This document shows positions 53,520 through 63,841 of a stretch of 64,000 nt of DNA, in pieces (the first letter of the stretch is position 1; each line of letters begins with the position of its first letter). The translations under genes were made by a program, and so were the position numbers. The stretch is from Chamaelirium japonicum (taxonomy: Eukaryota; Streptophyta; Magnoliopsida; Liliales; Melanthiaceae). The DNA lies in contig OX393555.1 of the NCBI GenBank assembly GCA_947650365.1, positions 9,974,840 through 10,038,839 of the forward strand, written 5' to 3'. The notes beneath the pieces are model-generated. The model saw nothing but the letters and a program-made list of their open reading frames with translations. It did no database searches and was not told where the DNA came from.

Positions 53520-56398
53520 TTGCAATCTTTATCTCCTAGAACTAGACCTCTTGAAGGTATTTTGAAAATAAATGCACGGATAGAGAAGATTCTTCTCTCT
53601 GCTATCGGCTCGTTGGAGGTTAAATCGGAGACCTCCATCCTCTCAGATGAGGAATCGACTACTTTGCACAAATCATGAGGGGACCTCCTTTCCATTCTGC
53701 AGAAGGAATAGATCCTGTGGAAACAACGCTCGAAGGACAAATGGGTCCAACTGGGGGACCGAAATACCTCCTACTTTCACAAGGTAGCCAACCAGAGGAA
53801 GAAACAAAGTTCTATAGGGAGCCTCGACGTAGGGGTTAGCGACTTGAAGGCACGGAGGCGATCATGCAAGGAGTCACAAACCATTTCAGAAGTTATTTTA
53901 GAGACCTACCGTCTTTCTCGTCGTCTCTGGACTGGGAGGATCTATCTCTTGGCAGATTACCATTAGATACGGGTCTAGACAGAGATTTCTCGGTAGAGGA
54001 GATCAAACGAGTTGTCTTCGATATGAAAGGTGATGGAGCTCCGGGACCTGATGGCTTTCCTATGGTTTTTTTCCAAGCCTTCTGGGACTGTCTATCCTTG
54101 GATGTTGTTAGATTTGTCAAGGATTTTTTTTTCCGGCGCTGCTTCTATTCAGAACCTGAACTATTCTATCTTGGTCCTCATCCCGATGCGTGCTGGTGCG
54201 GAAGATGTCACTGATTTCCGGCCTATCAGCCTCTCGAACTGTATCTACAAGATTATCACTAAGCTCCTTGCTAACAGACTATCCTCGCTCATGGATGAGA
54301 TCATTAGCAAATCCCAATCAGCCTTCATTAAAGGGCATCTAATCCTTGACAGTGTGGCTTCAGTTCAGGAGATCATCTTCCAGCTTAAAGAACAGAGAAC
54401 GGAAGGGCTGATTTTGAAGCTGGATTTCGAGAAGGCTTTTAATAGATTCCATTGGGATTTTATTCTCGCAACCCTTCAGGCTAAAGGCTTTCCCCCAAAG
54501 TGGCTACGTTGGGTCGTCAACTGCCTCTCTTCCTCCAAACTATCTTGCTTCATCAATGGAGAATTGGGTAGCCAATTCCTGGTGAAGAAAGGTTTAAAAC
54601 AGGGATGCCCTCTCTCTCCTTTCCTTTTTATTCTGGCAGTGGACGCTTTTGATGCAATCCTTAACCGAGCTAGCAATCGGAACCTTATTCTTGGTATCCG
54701 AGGTAACTCTTGGTGCATCTCGAATCTCCATTTTGCTGATGATATTTTTCTTTTCTGTGAAGCCAAGCTAGAACAGGTAACCGTGTTGAAGATAATATTA
54801 TATGCTCTGGAATTTTGCTCAGGCCTTCGAATTACCTTCAATAAGAGCTCTATCTTCTATGTGGGTTCTCAAGAGGACTTCGGCTCTAGGACTTCTTCAC
54901 TCCTGAATTACAAGTTGGACTCGCTTCCTATGCGGTACCTGGCCCTTCCCATCAGCAACAAGAACCTTTCTCGCACTGATTGGTCTAAAATGATTGAGAA
55001 AGTGGATCTTCGTCTCTCCAGCTGGAGGTGTAAGCATCTCTCTCTAGGAGGCCGCCTAACTCTAGTCAACTCGACCCTCTCGACTATTATGTCCTATTAT
55101 CTGGCTTTTTTCTTCATTCCTACTTGAGTGATTAAGAAGATTGATAGCATCCGCAACAATTTTCTTTGGAAAGGAGCAGATGGCTCTTTAGTATTATACC
55201 ATCTTGTTAAGTGGGGTGTGGCTTGTAAATCGAGAGAGCAAGGGAGCTTAGGAATTCTAAATCTGAAGGATTTTAATAAGGCGCTTTTAGGCAAATGGTG
55301 GTGGAGACTGCAGAATGATCAAGGAGACCGTTGGTCGAATATCATTAGAGATCGGTATTTTCGACGATTCTCCCCCCTACAAGCGAGGAGCCGCCGATTT
55401 GACAAGATCTCCATTTTGGAATGGTATTTGCAAAGTCGGGACTTCCTTCAGGTGTGGCACGAGGTTGACCCTAGGGGATGACTGACATATCAAGTTTTGG
55501 ACCGATCAATGGGTTGACGACATTAGTCTAGCAACTCTTTTCGCTGATCTTTATGACTTAGCTTGGGACCAGAATGCTTTGGTTCGGTCTCAGGTATCAG
55601 GGTCCCAAGGTAGCTTCTCTTGGGCTGTCAAATTCAGGAGGTCCATTACACCGGCATTGCAAGTTCAGCATAATGATCTTTACTAGATCTTATCTTCTTT
55701 CTCCCTTGGTCTTGGTAGAGATTCCTCTTCCTCTTCCTGGAAATGGGAAGCTTCCGGAGTCTTCTCGGTCAGATCGTTTTACCGCTTCTTCAATGCAGGA
55801 GGGATAATCTGCCTAATCGCTAAACATCTCTGGAATTCCCCATCCCCTCTCAAGACCAGAATCTTTATGTGGCTGGCGATTAGAGAGAAACTTCTCACCA
55901 GGGTCAATCTTCGGCAACATAATAATCCTAATATCCCGGACATCTCCTGTAGCTTGTGTCACTTGCATCGAGAAGATGTTGACCACTTATTCCTTTTTGC
56001 CCCTTCTCGAAGAAGCTGTGGCATATGTTGAAACACCGGTTCCAAGTTAACGGCCACCCGGGATCCATTCGCTCTCTGTGGACTCTGTGGAGATCGAAGC
56101 GCATCAAACGTATCTTGAAACCGGCGTGGGACCTGCTAGTTATTGGGCTTTGCTGTTGCATTTGGAGGGAGCGTAATTCTAGAGTTTTCTCTGGTAACGA
56201 ACTTCCTATAGAGGCTGTCTGGGCGAAATTTACGAGGATGATCCGTAGCTGGTCCACGGCTTTCTCTCTTAAGCATTCCAAGGAGCTTAACTCTTATTTG
56301 TAATATGTAACTTGCTCTTTCCTATTAATAATATAGCTTGGGGTATGGCTTAACCCCTTCCTCTCATTCTTGGAGAGGAATCCCTCAAAAAAAAAAAG
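53520..56398 (+). mobile_element. 5'-truncated L1-type LINE, about 2.9 kb
   Basis: ORF2 remains start with WKQRSKDKWVQLGDRNTSYF (~53720), then GDGAPGPDGFPMVFFQAFWD (~54030). The reverse transcriptase core follows: DFRPISLSNCIYKIITKLLA, SAFIKGHLILDS, LDFEKAFNRFHWDF, KKGLKQGCPLSPFLF and LHFADDIFLF (catalytic FADD near 54735). Then come the thumb and zinc-binding C-terminus with HREDVDHLF (~55970). The endonuclease is absent. The frame is broken: stops near 53670 and 53708, a shift at the T-run around 54120, a TGA at 55125 and further shifts after 55480. The A-tail is at 56387-56398. The left edge is uncertain because it abuts the copia's duplication. It is related to the LINE at 38970. Confidence 0.9.
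54180..55127 (+). pseudogene. LINE reverse transcriptase, longest open part
   Basis: The largest uninterrupted piece of the LINE ORF2, about 315 codons from MRAGAEDVTDFRPISLSNCI to FFFIPT. It covers the fingers and palm with the DFEKAF Asp motif and the FADD catalytic pair. The enzyme copies LINE RNA into nicked target DNA. Without the endonuclease and with the frame closed at 55125, it is not expected to function. Confidence 0.88.
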
Positions 56399-56755
56399 GT
56401 GAGTGATGAGAAGGAGAGGAATGACCACACCCATACGTTTGTTTCTTGATTCTTTTAAATATAGTAAAGCGATCACTATTAAGGAGGAAATGACATACCT
56501 GCATCCAATAGCGGCTAACCACCATTGCTAATACATATTGAGGTAAGTTCAAGTAAAGCTAATAAGCCAGACATGAGACCTGTACTAATATCAAATTTCT
56601 AACAAGCAAAAATATCAACATGAAATCGTCAACACTCACCCGCCATTATGGTGAATTAAATATATGACAATAACCACTTTCATTGACAATAACCACTTTC
56701 ATTCAACTATTTATCCCAATATCTTGTAAACATGTCCTCTTTGATCCTTCGACCT
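56399..56755 (+). other. Intron 7 or intergenic sequence, nothing recognised
   Basis: A short AT-rich stretch with a small direct repeat ACAATAACCACTTTCATT near 56667 and 56686. No gene signal. Confidence 0.45.
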
Positions 56756-56849
56756 TGTTAATGTATAGAGATGGGTTGGGTTATATGTACATGTATATAC
56801 ACACAACCCGACCCGACTGTACATATAACCCGACCCATCTCTATACATA
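56756..56849. repeat. Inverted repeat of LTR ends (hairpin)
   Basis: Two 30-base arms, 56761-56790 and about 56818-56847 (TGTATAGAGATGGGTTGGGT... and its complement), differ at one base and are separated by ~27 bases. Both arms are the outer end of the 140-bp copia LTR in opposite directions. Confidence 0.88.
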
Positions 56850-57004
56850 CCAATAGGATGGTGCTGGAGGGGCTGCCGGAGGGGGGAATCGGGTGTAGGA
56901 GGGGGCTGCCGGTGGGGGAGGAGCTGCCGGAAGGCCGAAGGAGGAGGAGGCAGGTGCCGAAGGAGTCGCCTTCACCGCGGAGAAACCCTAGAGCTCTGAT
57001 ACCA

Positions 57005-57114
57005 TGTTAGATACCCTCGCACCTCAAAACCCGGGTTGTAAAGGGAGGTCCACAACGGGTATATTAAGCGGGTAATGGGTGTCTCCCTTACCGATGTGAG
57101 ACTATCCGTTGACA
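57005..57114 (-). repeat. TRIM-type LTR inside the array
   Basis: 110 bp, TGTTAGATACCC...ATCCGTTGACA, the same length and family as the LTRs at 24869 and 25072. It is bordered on the left by a primer site that belongs to copia-type leader DNA. Confidence 0.88.
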
Positions 57115-57238
57115 CTCCCCCTCACGCGGAGCACGCGTGGCAAGGATCCTCCCACGCGGAGCATGCATGGCAAGGCACGATCGGCGGGGAGCACCCGGAG
57201 CGGGAGCAGGAGCAGGAGATGGGCTAGCTCTGATACCA

Positions 57239-57378
57239 TGTTAGGAGATGACGGCTAGGGTTTGGAGAGAATGGAATGCATCTCATTGAGGGACTGAAGC
57301 CCAATATATATGTACATGTATATACACACAACCCGACCCGACTGTACATATAACCCGACCCATCTTTATACATTAACA
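57239..57378 (-). repeat. Copia LTR, left member of the gag-bearing unit
   Basis: 140 bp, TGTTAGGAGATGACGGC...TACATTAACA on the plus strand, the inverse of the LTRs at 48669 and 53332. It is bordered by a TRIM-type primer region on its left. Confidence 0.9.
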
Positions 57379-57862
57379 GTCACAAAGTGAACTGATAGAA
57401 ATTAGATTAATGTTAAGAAGAGGAGCATGATGGACATGGGGTAGGGACAAGCAACCAATAGGTTTGGAAGTAGTAGAGATGGAGCCACACTACGGAATAG
57501 GTACGAGAGTCCCATCCACAGTGCAAACCTCCAGGTGGGGAAGACCAGGAGCACAATCTGTGAGCACAATGGAGTCACATGTGAGGTGACATGAATCGAA
57601 AATTCATGGGGCAGTAGTACCAGAGGTAGCAGACAAGCCGTGAGCAGTCGGGGAGCCGGCAGAGGCTAGGTGACAAAGAAGGAGCTCCTCAAGTTGCTGG
57701 AGACGGTCCGGCTTAATCTAATAAGGTGTAGTGGTAGCAGCGGAGGATGCCAATCTCTACAACATCAGCAGCAGTGCCACCAAAGTGGTGAAAGGAGGAC
57801 TGACCAAGTCCACTGCTCCGTCCACCTCGACCACCGCATCGATTATCACGAGAAGCAGAAGC

Positions 57863-58300
57863 TTAGCGTGATCCCCTCTCGTCCGGACCCCAACGGGGGT
57901 TGCGAGGAGGACGTGTGGGACATTTACGTTTCATGTGATCGGGCTCCTTGTAGTAATGACAGAATAAAGGCCCCTCGGAGAAGCTGGCTACCAGGGCGCT
58001 GTCAAGTCCAGAGGCAGGTAGAGAAGGATGAGTATCCTGAGTCTGAAGACGAGTCTCCTCATCGACCAAGGCTAGCAGAGCATCCTCTAGCCGAGGGAGA
58101 GGCTCACGGTGCAGGAACTGAGCAGCGATGAGAGCGAAGTCCGGTCGAAGCGCGGCCAGGAACTGATGGAGATGATCCTCCTCAAGGTAGTGCTGGAAAT
58201 TCCTGGAGCATGGGCAAGCACACCTCTCGGGGATCAGAGAATCCAGCTCATGCCAGTAAGCACTCATCAGACTGAAGAAGTCATGAATCGTACGCTCCCC
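57863..58300 (-). pseudogene. copia gag remnant (fossil)
   Basis: On the minus strand: a gag-like helical region (FLAALRPDFALIAAQFLHRE, LEDALLALVDEETR) followed by a zinc-knuckle-like CHYYKEPDHMKRKC. This is the capsid/RNA-binding part that is not recognised in the related element at 48669. Broken. Confidence 0.8.
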
Positions 58301-59338
58301 CTAACGAGCGGACTAAGAGTCACATATGAGTTGATGTCGGCGTGCACCGCCGCGCGGGAGAAACCGATCCCAGAGATACTCCCACATCACGCACGCTGTT
58401 GGAAGTCGGCCGATAGGTGTAAGGAGTGGGCGAGTAACGGAGTCAAGGAGATATGCCCGAATGACCTGGTCGTGTCGACGCCACGTAAGAGCGGCCTTGG
58501 CAGCAGCTGCAACAACAGACGACGCATTGCTAGCATCGGTGCCACTGGTGATCGAGGAGGATCCTGATGAGTCAGACGAAGGGGATCCTCACCAGTGATG
58601 TGATTCCAGAGAACGCGGCTAGAGAAGGCGGCCTCGACGGTGAGCGACTAGTCTGGCAGTCACTAGCCGAGGCCAACTGAAAGGTGACAGCTTTCAGCGG
58701 CGGAGAGATCGCAATGACGGAATGCACAAGAGAAGACGCCATGGAGGAGAGGAATCAACCGGATCAGGAAATTGGGGTCGAGGGCTTGTGTGGTGAGGGA
58801 GGACAGGTGGGGGGGATGGGTCGGGGTGAAGGAGAAGAGAGAGGTGTGGGACTGGATGAGGTCGGGGTGGGTCTTCGGGTGGTGGCTGATGGGGTCGGGG
58901 GGGAAGTAAAGAGATCGGGTGAAGGTGATCGAGTGAGAGGGGAGGCCGGGTGGAGTGGTGGTGGGATCGGGATGATGGAGGAGGCCAGGTTGGGTGACCG
59001 AGGTGATGGAGGAGGCTGGGTGGAGTGGGATCGGGGAGATATGGGAGGCCGAGTGGGGTGATAGTGGGATCAGGTGATGGAGGAGGAGCCGAGTGGAGTG
59101 GCAGGTGGAATCGGGTGATGGATGAGGTGCCGGGTGTGGTCAGGGTGGAGGAGGAGAAGGAGAGAGGGGCCGGGTGGGGTGGTGCCGGGTGGGAGAGGGG
59201 GGAGTCGGTTGATGGGGATCGGCCGAGGAGAGGGGGGAGCTGGTTGATGAGGGCCGGTGGTGGTCGAAGGAGGTATCGGTGTTCGTGAGGCAGCCTTCGT
59301 CGTCGTCGCCGCGGAGGAATCCTAGGGCTCTGATACCA

Positions 59339-59476
59339 TGATAGGAGATAACGGATAGGGTTTGGAGAGAATAAGGATGATCTTCATTGAGGGACTCAAG
59401 CCCAATATATATGCACATCAATACACAAGTAACCTTACCCGACTGTACATAAACCCGACCCGATATATACATGTCA
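59339..59476 (-). repeat. Copia LTR, right member of the gag-bearing unit
   Basis: About 138 bp, TGATAGGAGATAACGG...TACATGTCA, more diverged than its partner at 57239. The primer site is at 59327-59338. Confidence 0.85.
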
Positions 59477-61050
59477 GTAACAAACACATAATGAACACGA
59501 CTGCCTGTGAAGCAGTGTTTGAAGTTTGCTTATCTATATTTGACAATGTGACAGTTTCTTCTATGAGTGAATGTTTTGGAGGATTTAATCAGTGCTCAAT
59601 GATGGCCTACGCTTGCCGTCAACTGCATAAGTCTGATTTGCCCTTGTCTATCATTAAAGTCTTAGAGACCCTTTTTTGAACACCAATTGCTCCTAATTTT
59701 AATGTTATTATGATGACTACCAACAGTGGATCATCTCTTATTGTTATTAAATGAAGTGATAACCATTCGTGAAACATGGAATTCCATTTTTTACAGGGAG
59801 TAGATCACTTATAGACATATTGGAGCATGAACTGCAAATTTTTATTAGAGGCTAGCAAGTAACTTAGTGTAGTACTATCTCAATTTCTTTTGAAGTTGCA
59901 GAAAACATGGTAATAATGCTTACACAAAACAAAGGTGCCTTTCTTGGTAAAAATACCCTCCAGAGTGAAGAATCTGCTAGACAACATAGTGTAGCGAAAT
60001 AGGAGGAGAGCGACAAAAGAAGGGTAAGTATTTATCAGGAGAAGAACTAGGTCGTGAGGTATCTTCATGGCTCCATTTTTCAAACTAGACTAATTGTTCA
60101 TCAGGGGAAGAACTACGATACAGTCCTGTTTCGACATCAAATACATGTCTGCACTTCCACTATTGCAAGTAATTAACACCATCAATATTTTACATTTGTA
60201 TTATGTACTTTATTGACTTACTGACTCGTAAATTAGCCGAGAATCTTCATGAAGGGAGATTTTAGATCATTAAGCAAAATGTAACTGTTTTGTGGACTTT
60301 AGAGATCACTATGTGCACAAAACACTCAACAACCATTCATCTCTTGGTTGGTTCAGGCTGTATTGAGTGAACGACATTGTTGAGGGTGAAAGGAACAGCT
60401 AGTAAAAAGTAAAAAATACTCACAAAGATCACGTGAACTTTTTTTTGTATCTACTCTTCATGGTAGTTTTTAGCTTCTAAAAGGAAGAGAAGGGCTTCAA
60501 TGATGCCCTAGATATCATGGGTCCCAATGTGAAGTCCATGCACATACTAAGGTAAACAGACCATGAGACTATCAATCAGATTTTGGATAAATCTACACGA
60601 CACAAGAGAACAAGTTGAGATTACATATAAAAAAAGGATAGAAAGAAATCACACTCAAAATTTTGTAGGAATACATGGTTTATGGTTATATATTATTATA
60701 TTGTATTGTGCTTGTCATGCTTTAATGTATTTAGAGCCATCTTAGATACTTTGAGAACCATGTATCCTCTTCTTTCCCTCCACACTTGTTTGTGTTGTAC
60801 ACTTATTTTCCCTTTTGTTCCTCCTTTCTTGTTTTCTTTCCATTTTCTATTTCTTTTTTTTGTCTTTAATGTTGGATCTATTGACGATGTTGTTAGGGAC
60901 CTTGAACCCCCCCCCCCCCTAACACACACAAACACAAACTACGGGGGGTTTAAGCGACAACATGGTATTAGAATAAAGTTGAGGTAGATTCGTCCCCTCA
61001 CCTTGCTGCTCATTCTATTCCTCATCATTCATTTCCGCTTCTTTTGTTTT
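59477..61050 (+). other. About 1.6 kb with no recognised gene or element
   Basis: AT-rich sequence, possibly AARE intron 7. The frame ending near 59679 (CEAVFEVCLSIFDNVTVSSM...) is not a family I recognise and has no supporting context. A C-run lies at 60909-60920. Confidence 0.45.
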
Positions 61051-61205
61051 TGTCAAGAGATATTGTATTTAGTGTGTATGCTTTCATATCGCCCTTAGAG
61101 GCTCCTTTGTATTATCTACATATACCTGGCCTATTGGCCCAATGGAGATGCATTCTTTCTGCTCAACCCTTAGCCGTCTCTCTCTTTCCTCTAGGGTTCG
61201 TCGCA
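61051..61205 (+). repeat. 5' LTR of the right-edge copia
   Basis: 155 bp ending CGTCGCA directly before the primer site. The start TGTCAAGAG is placed by comparison with the 153-bp LTR at 47898-48050. The partner would lie beyond the window. Confidence 0.7.
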
Positions 61206-61217
61206 TGGTATCAGAGC
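61206..61217 (+). promoter_or_regulatory. Met-tRNA primer binding site, right-edge copia
   Basis: TGGTATCAGAGC immediately after the LTR, in plus orientation. Confidence 0.9.
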
Positions 61218-61286
61218 TAGACCCGCTTCAGGAGCTCCTCCCGATTATGCCCTTGCCATGCGTGTCCCGCATGAGGGGGGGGGGGG

Positions 61287-61400
61287 TGTTGAGATGGTCA
61301 TGCTTCACACGGGTTAGTCCCACATCGGTAATGGGAGCATGTGATGAGCAGCATATATAGCCGCCTTGGACCTCCCCTTACAAATCGGTTTTGTACGACA
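61287..61400 (+). repeat. TRIM-like LTR joined to a polypurine-like G-run
   Basis: 114 bp, TGTTGAGATGG...TGTACGACA, preceded by ATGAGGGGGGGGGGGG. The core AGTCCCACATCGGT and GACCTCCCCTTA matches the TRIM LTRs at 24869 and 57005 in reverse orientation. No target duplication was seen. Confidence 0.6.
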
Positions 61401-62158
61401 TTGACTATGAGTACGGCAGTACGTAGAGCCCTTTTGGCGTGTTTTGAGGAGACTTTTGCTCCGGTCGCTCAGATGACCACTGTTAGAGCTCTTTTTGTCT
61501 TTGCAGTAGTTCGTCGTTGGCCCCTTCTTCAGATGGATGTGAAGAATGCCTTTTTTTACTGTGACCTTGTAGACACACAAATTAGATCGCACCCGAGCCC
61601 GGCCCGTATGCGCAGGCCCGTTGAGCCCAACCCGACACAATGGGACCCACACCATATAATCGGGGCCCACCGGATTCGACCCGAGCCAAACAAGAGACCG
61701 GATGGGCCCATCCTCAAGTGGGGCCCACCCGGCCGGCCCCCCTTTATTTTAGAAAACCGTGCCCCCTACCCGCGGGTAGGGGGTGGCCGGCCAAGCAAGA
61801 AAGAAAAGAAAGAAAGAAAAGGAGGAAGAAAAGAAAGAAAGAAAAGGAAATAAAAGAAGAAGAAAAAGGAAAGAAAACCGCCATGTGCGGGGGGAGGTTG
61901 CGTAGACGTCTACACAAGCGTGGATCTACGTCGATCCCTCGATCCGACGAACATGAAACGAAACCGAGTCGCTATCGATTTAATGTGCAAGATTCAAATA
62001 AAAATTCAAAATGATTGGGTCATAACTACTCCGCCAGAAAAGGAAAATAAATGAAGGTTTATTTTCCCATAAATGAGGGAATAAATCTTGGGTAGTTATG
62101 GGAGAGATAATCAAGGGATTTAAATGAACCTTCCCATATCTCTCCCACTCCCTTCACC

Positions 62159-62166
62159 TATAAATA
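62159..62166 (+). promoter_or_regulatory. TATA box of the solo LTR
   Basis: TATAAATA in CACCTATAAATAGAGG, 1.26 kb upstream of the AATAAA signal. Confidence 0.6.
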
Positions 62167-62384
62167 GAGGGGGAGGGGGAAGGCTCAAAGGATTCGAAGT
62201 CAAAGACAGAAGCAAGGAAGCTCTGCAAAGGAGGAGACACGCCTTCAACGACCCAAGGCTTCACGAGGCTCGGGAAAGCCTATCCCTCTGGGACCAGCTT
62301 AGTCCATTGAAAGTCCTTATCAACGTAAAGACCCTTGCACAAGAAGATCAACCCTTTGACTCCGTGCACGAAGGAGAAAGCTCG

Positions 62385-62640
62385 GAGAAGAAGATCGAAG
62401 CGGCACCACCCCGTCGTCTTCATCAAGCCTTCGACTCCGATCAAGCCCAAAAGCCCGGATAAGAAGATCGAAGCGGCACCACCCCGTCGTCTTCATCAAG
62501 CTTTTGACTCCAATCAAGCCCAAAAGCTCGGAGAAGAAGATCGAAGCGGCACCACCCTGTCCCAACTCCGATCGAGCCCAAAAGCCCGGAGAAGAAGATC
62601 AAAGCAGCATCACCCCGTCGTCTTCAACATCATCCGCTCC
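62385..62640 (+). repeat. ~73-bp tandem repeat, four copies
   Basis: Units begin GAAGAAGATCGAAGCGGCAC near 62388, 62461 and 62534, and a shorter fourth near 62590. Each carries CACCCCGTCGTCTTCA or a variant. It lies within the transcribed part of the solo LTR. Confidence 0.9.
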
Positions 62641-63668
62641 ATTCACAAAGTAGAAAGCTTGGAGAAGGACACCCGAAGCGGCCGCTACATCCGTCGTCTT
62701 CCAAACAAAGTCTTCAACTTCGATCACGCCAAAGAAGCCCGGAGAAAAGGAAAAATCAAGCCGACGCTACAATCGTTGAGGAAGCCGGAAGAATAAAGAA
62801 GAAGGGAAGGCGCAACCATCACCGTTCGTGAAGAAGATCAAGCCAACGCCAAAGCAAAAGCCAACACAAGAAGCCGAAGCAAAAGCACCGGTAAAGCCTG
62901 CACCAAAGCAACGCAAGTGCCAAAGCCAAGCAACTACAACGGTCACGAGTAAAGTACCGCATGTTCTAACCGATACGACGCAAAGTCCGAAAGAACTAAA
63001 GCATCACAAGCCTCTACCCGTCTACGTCCAAAGCAAAGCAAAGCAAAAGCCAGAGCCGACGCCACAAGCACGATCAATGACGCGAAATGACGATCAAGGA
63101 CGCCGAGATCTAGCCAGAGCCGAGGGAGACGCGAAGACCGAGGAGCAAAGCCAAAAACTCTCTAGCTGAGAAAGCGCGAAGCACGGAAGGGACAAAAGCA
63201 ACGGCGACAAATCCTTAGCCTCTCAAGAAACCCTCACCCTATAAAGATCTCTGCCCTGGGAAACCCCTTCAGAGCTCTCGCACAAAGCAACGTGGAGACG
63301 CGGATCAAAGGAACCCTCCAGAGGATCTCTCCCACAATCTCCTGATCAAATATTCACCGCACCCGGCTCACCACCCTTGAGTTCCAGGGTTCCGGCTTCT
63401 GTAATCTTCGTGTGTTTGCAATAAAGACGACCCAAATCTTTTTCTGCGCATATAGACCTATCTGAGACTGTTTACATGGATCCTCCACCTGGTCTTCAGG
63501 TTCATCAACACGTGTGTCGTTTTTGTCAGGCAATTTACGGGCTCAAGTAGGCTCTTCGTGCCTGGTTTGAGTGTTTCCGTCGTGCTGTCCGAGAGCTTAA
63601 TTACTCAAAGTGCAGTCATGACCACTCTCACGGTCGTCCCCGCAGGGCGGGGCAATCCTATTATTATA

Positions 63669-63841
63669 AGAAATGCTACTCAGCCCGAAGGTTTTCCCGA
63701 TTTCGACAGCCCGATTGACATGGTAACATGCAACTGGTGGCTGAAACGAAATCGCTAGTGGGTTTCAGCCACCAGTTGCACGCTGCCACATTAATCGGGC
63801 TGAGCGAAATCGGGAAAACCTTCAAGCTGAATAGCATTGCT
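63669..63841. mobile_element. Foldback MITE, 173 bp
   Basis: Nearly the whole element is one inverted repeat: the left arm 63669-~63745 and right arm ~63765-63841 share AAGGTTTTCCCGATTTCG, CAGCCCGATT and GCAACTGGTGGCTGAAAC in opposite directions. The flanks CTATTATTATA and CTACTATTATA (63658-63668, 63842-63852) are a probable 9-11 bp duplication with one difference, suggesting a Mutator-like origin. It sits just before the catalytic YMDD codons of the copia reverse transcriptase. Confidence 0.87.

Larger units (their letters stand above)
56756..59476 (-). mobile_element. Chimeric copia/TRIM array (fossil)
   Basis: Read on the minus strand from the right: copia LTR (59339-59476), primer site (59327-59338), G-rich leader and gag (about 57.9-58.3 kb), protease remains, copia LTR (57239-57378), primer site (57227-57238), TRIM centre, TRIM LTR (57005-57114), primer site (56993-57004), copia-type leader, and a partial copia LTR with a palindromic end (56756-56849). 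The copia parts match the element at 48669-53472. The TRIM parts match 24869-25181. Integrase and reverse transcriptase are absent. Two LTR-primer junctions join different families. Outer target duplications were not found. Confidence 0.82.
61568..63454 (+). mobile_element. Solo-LTR-like insertion, 1887 bp (fossil)
   Basis: Starts TGTAGACAC and ends GCATATA. The 5-bp duplication GACCT (61563-61567, 63455-63459) flanks it, and copia reverse transcriptase continues on both sides. It contains a TATAAATA box (62159-62166) and an AATAAA signal (63420-63425) in the same direction, as expected of U3-R-U5. The ~1 kb between them is a purine-rich, Lys/Pro/Glu-biased sequence with a tandem repeat. No coding domain or second LTR is present. 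It probably comes from a Ty3/gypsy element, which is an inference. Confidence 0.78.

Noticed and set aside
59362-59679. A frame encoding CEAVFEVCLSIFDNVTVSSM as a further AARE exon
   Set aside because: It does not resemble the expected AARE continuation, lacks a fitting acceptor and donor in phase, and its first part is copia LTR sequence.
61600-63170. Lys/Glu/Pro-rich frames of 105-170 codons as host proteins
   Set aside because: They fall between the TATA box and AATAAA of a solo LTR and include a tandem repeat. No domain is recognisable.
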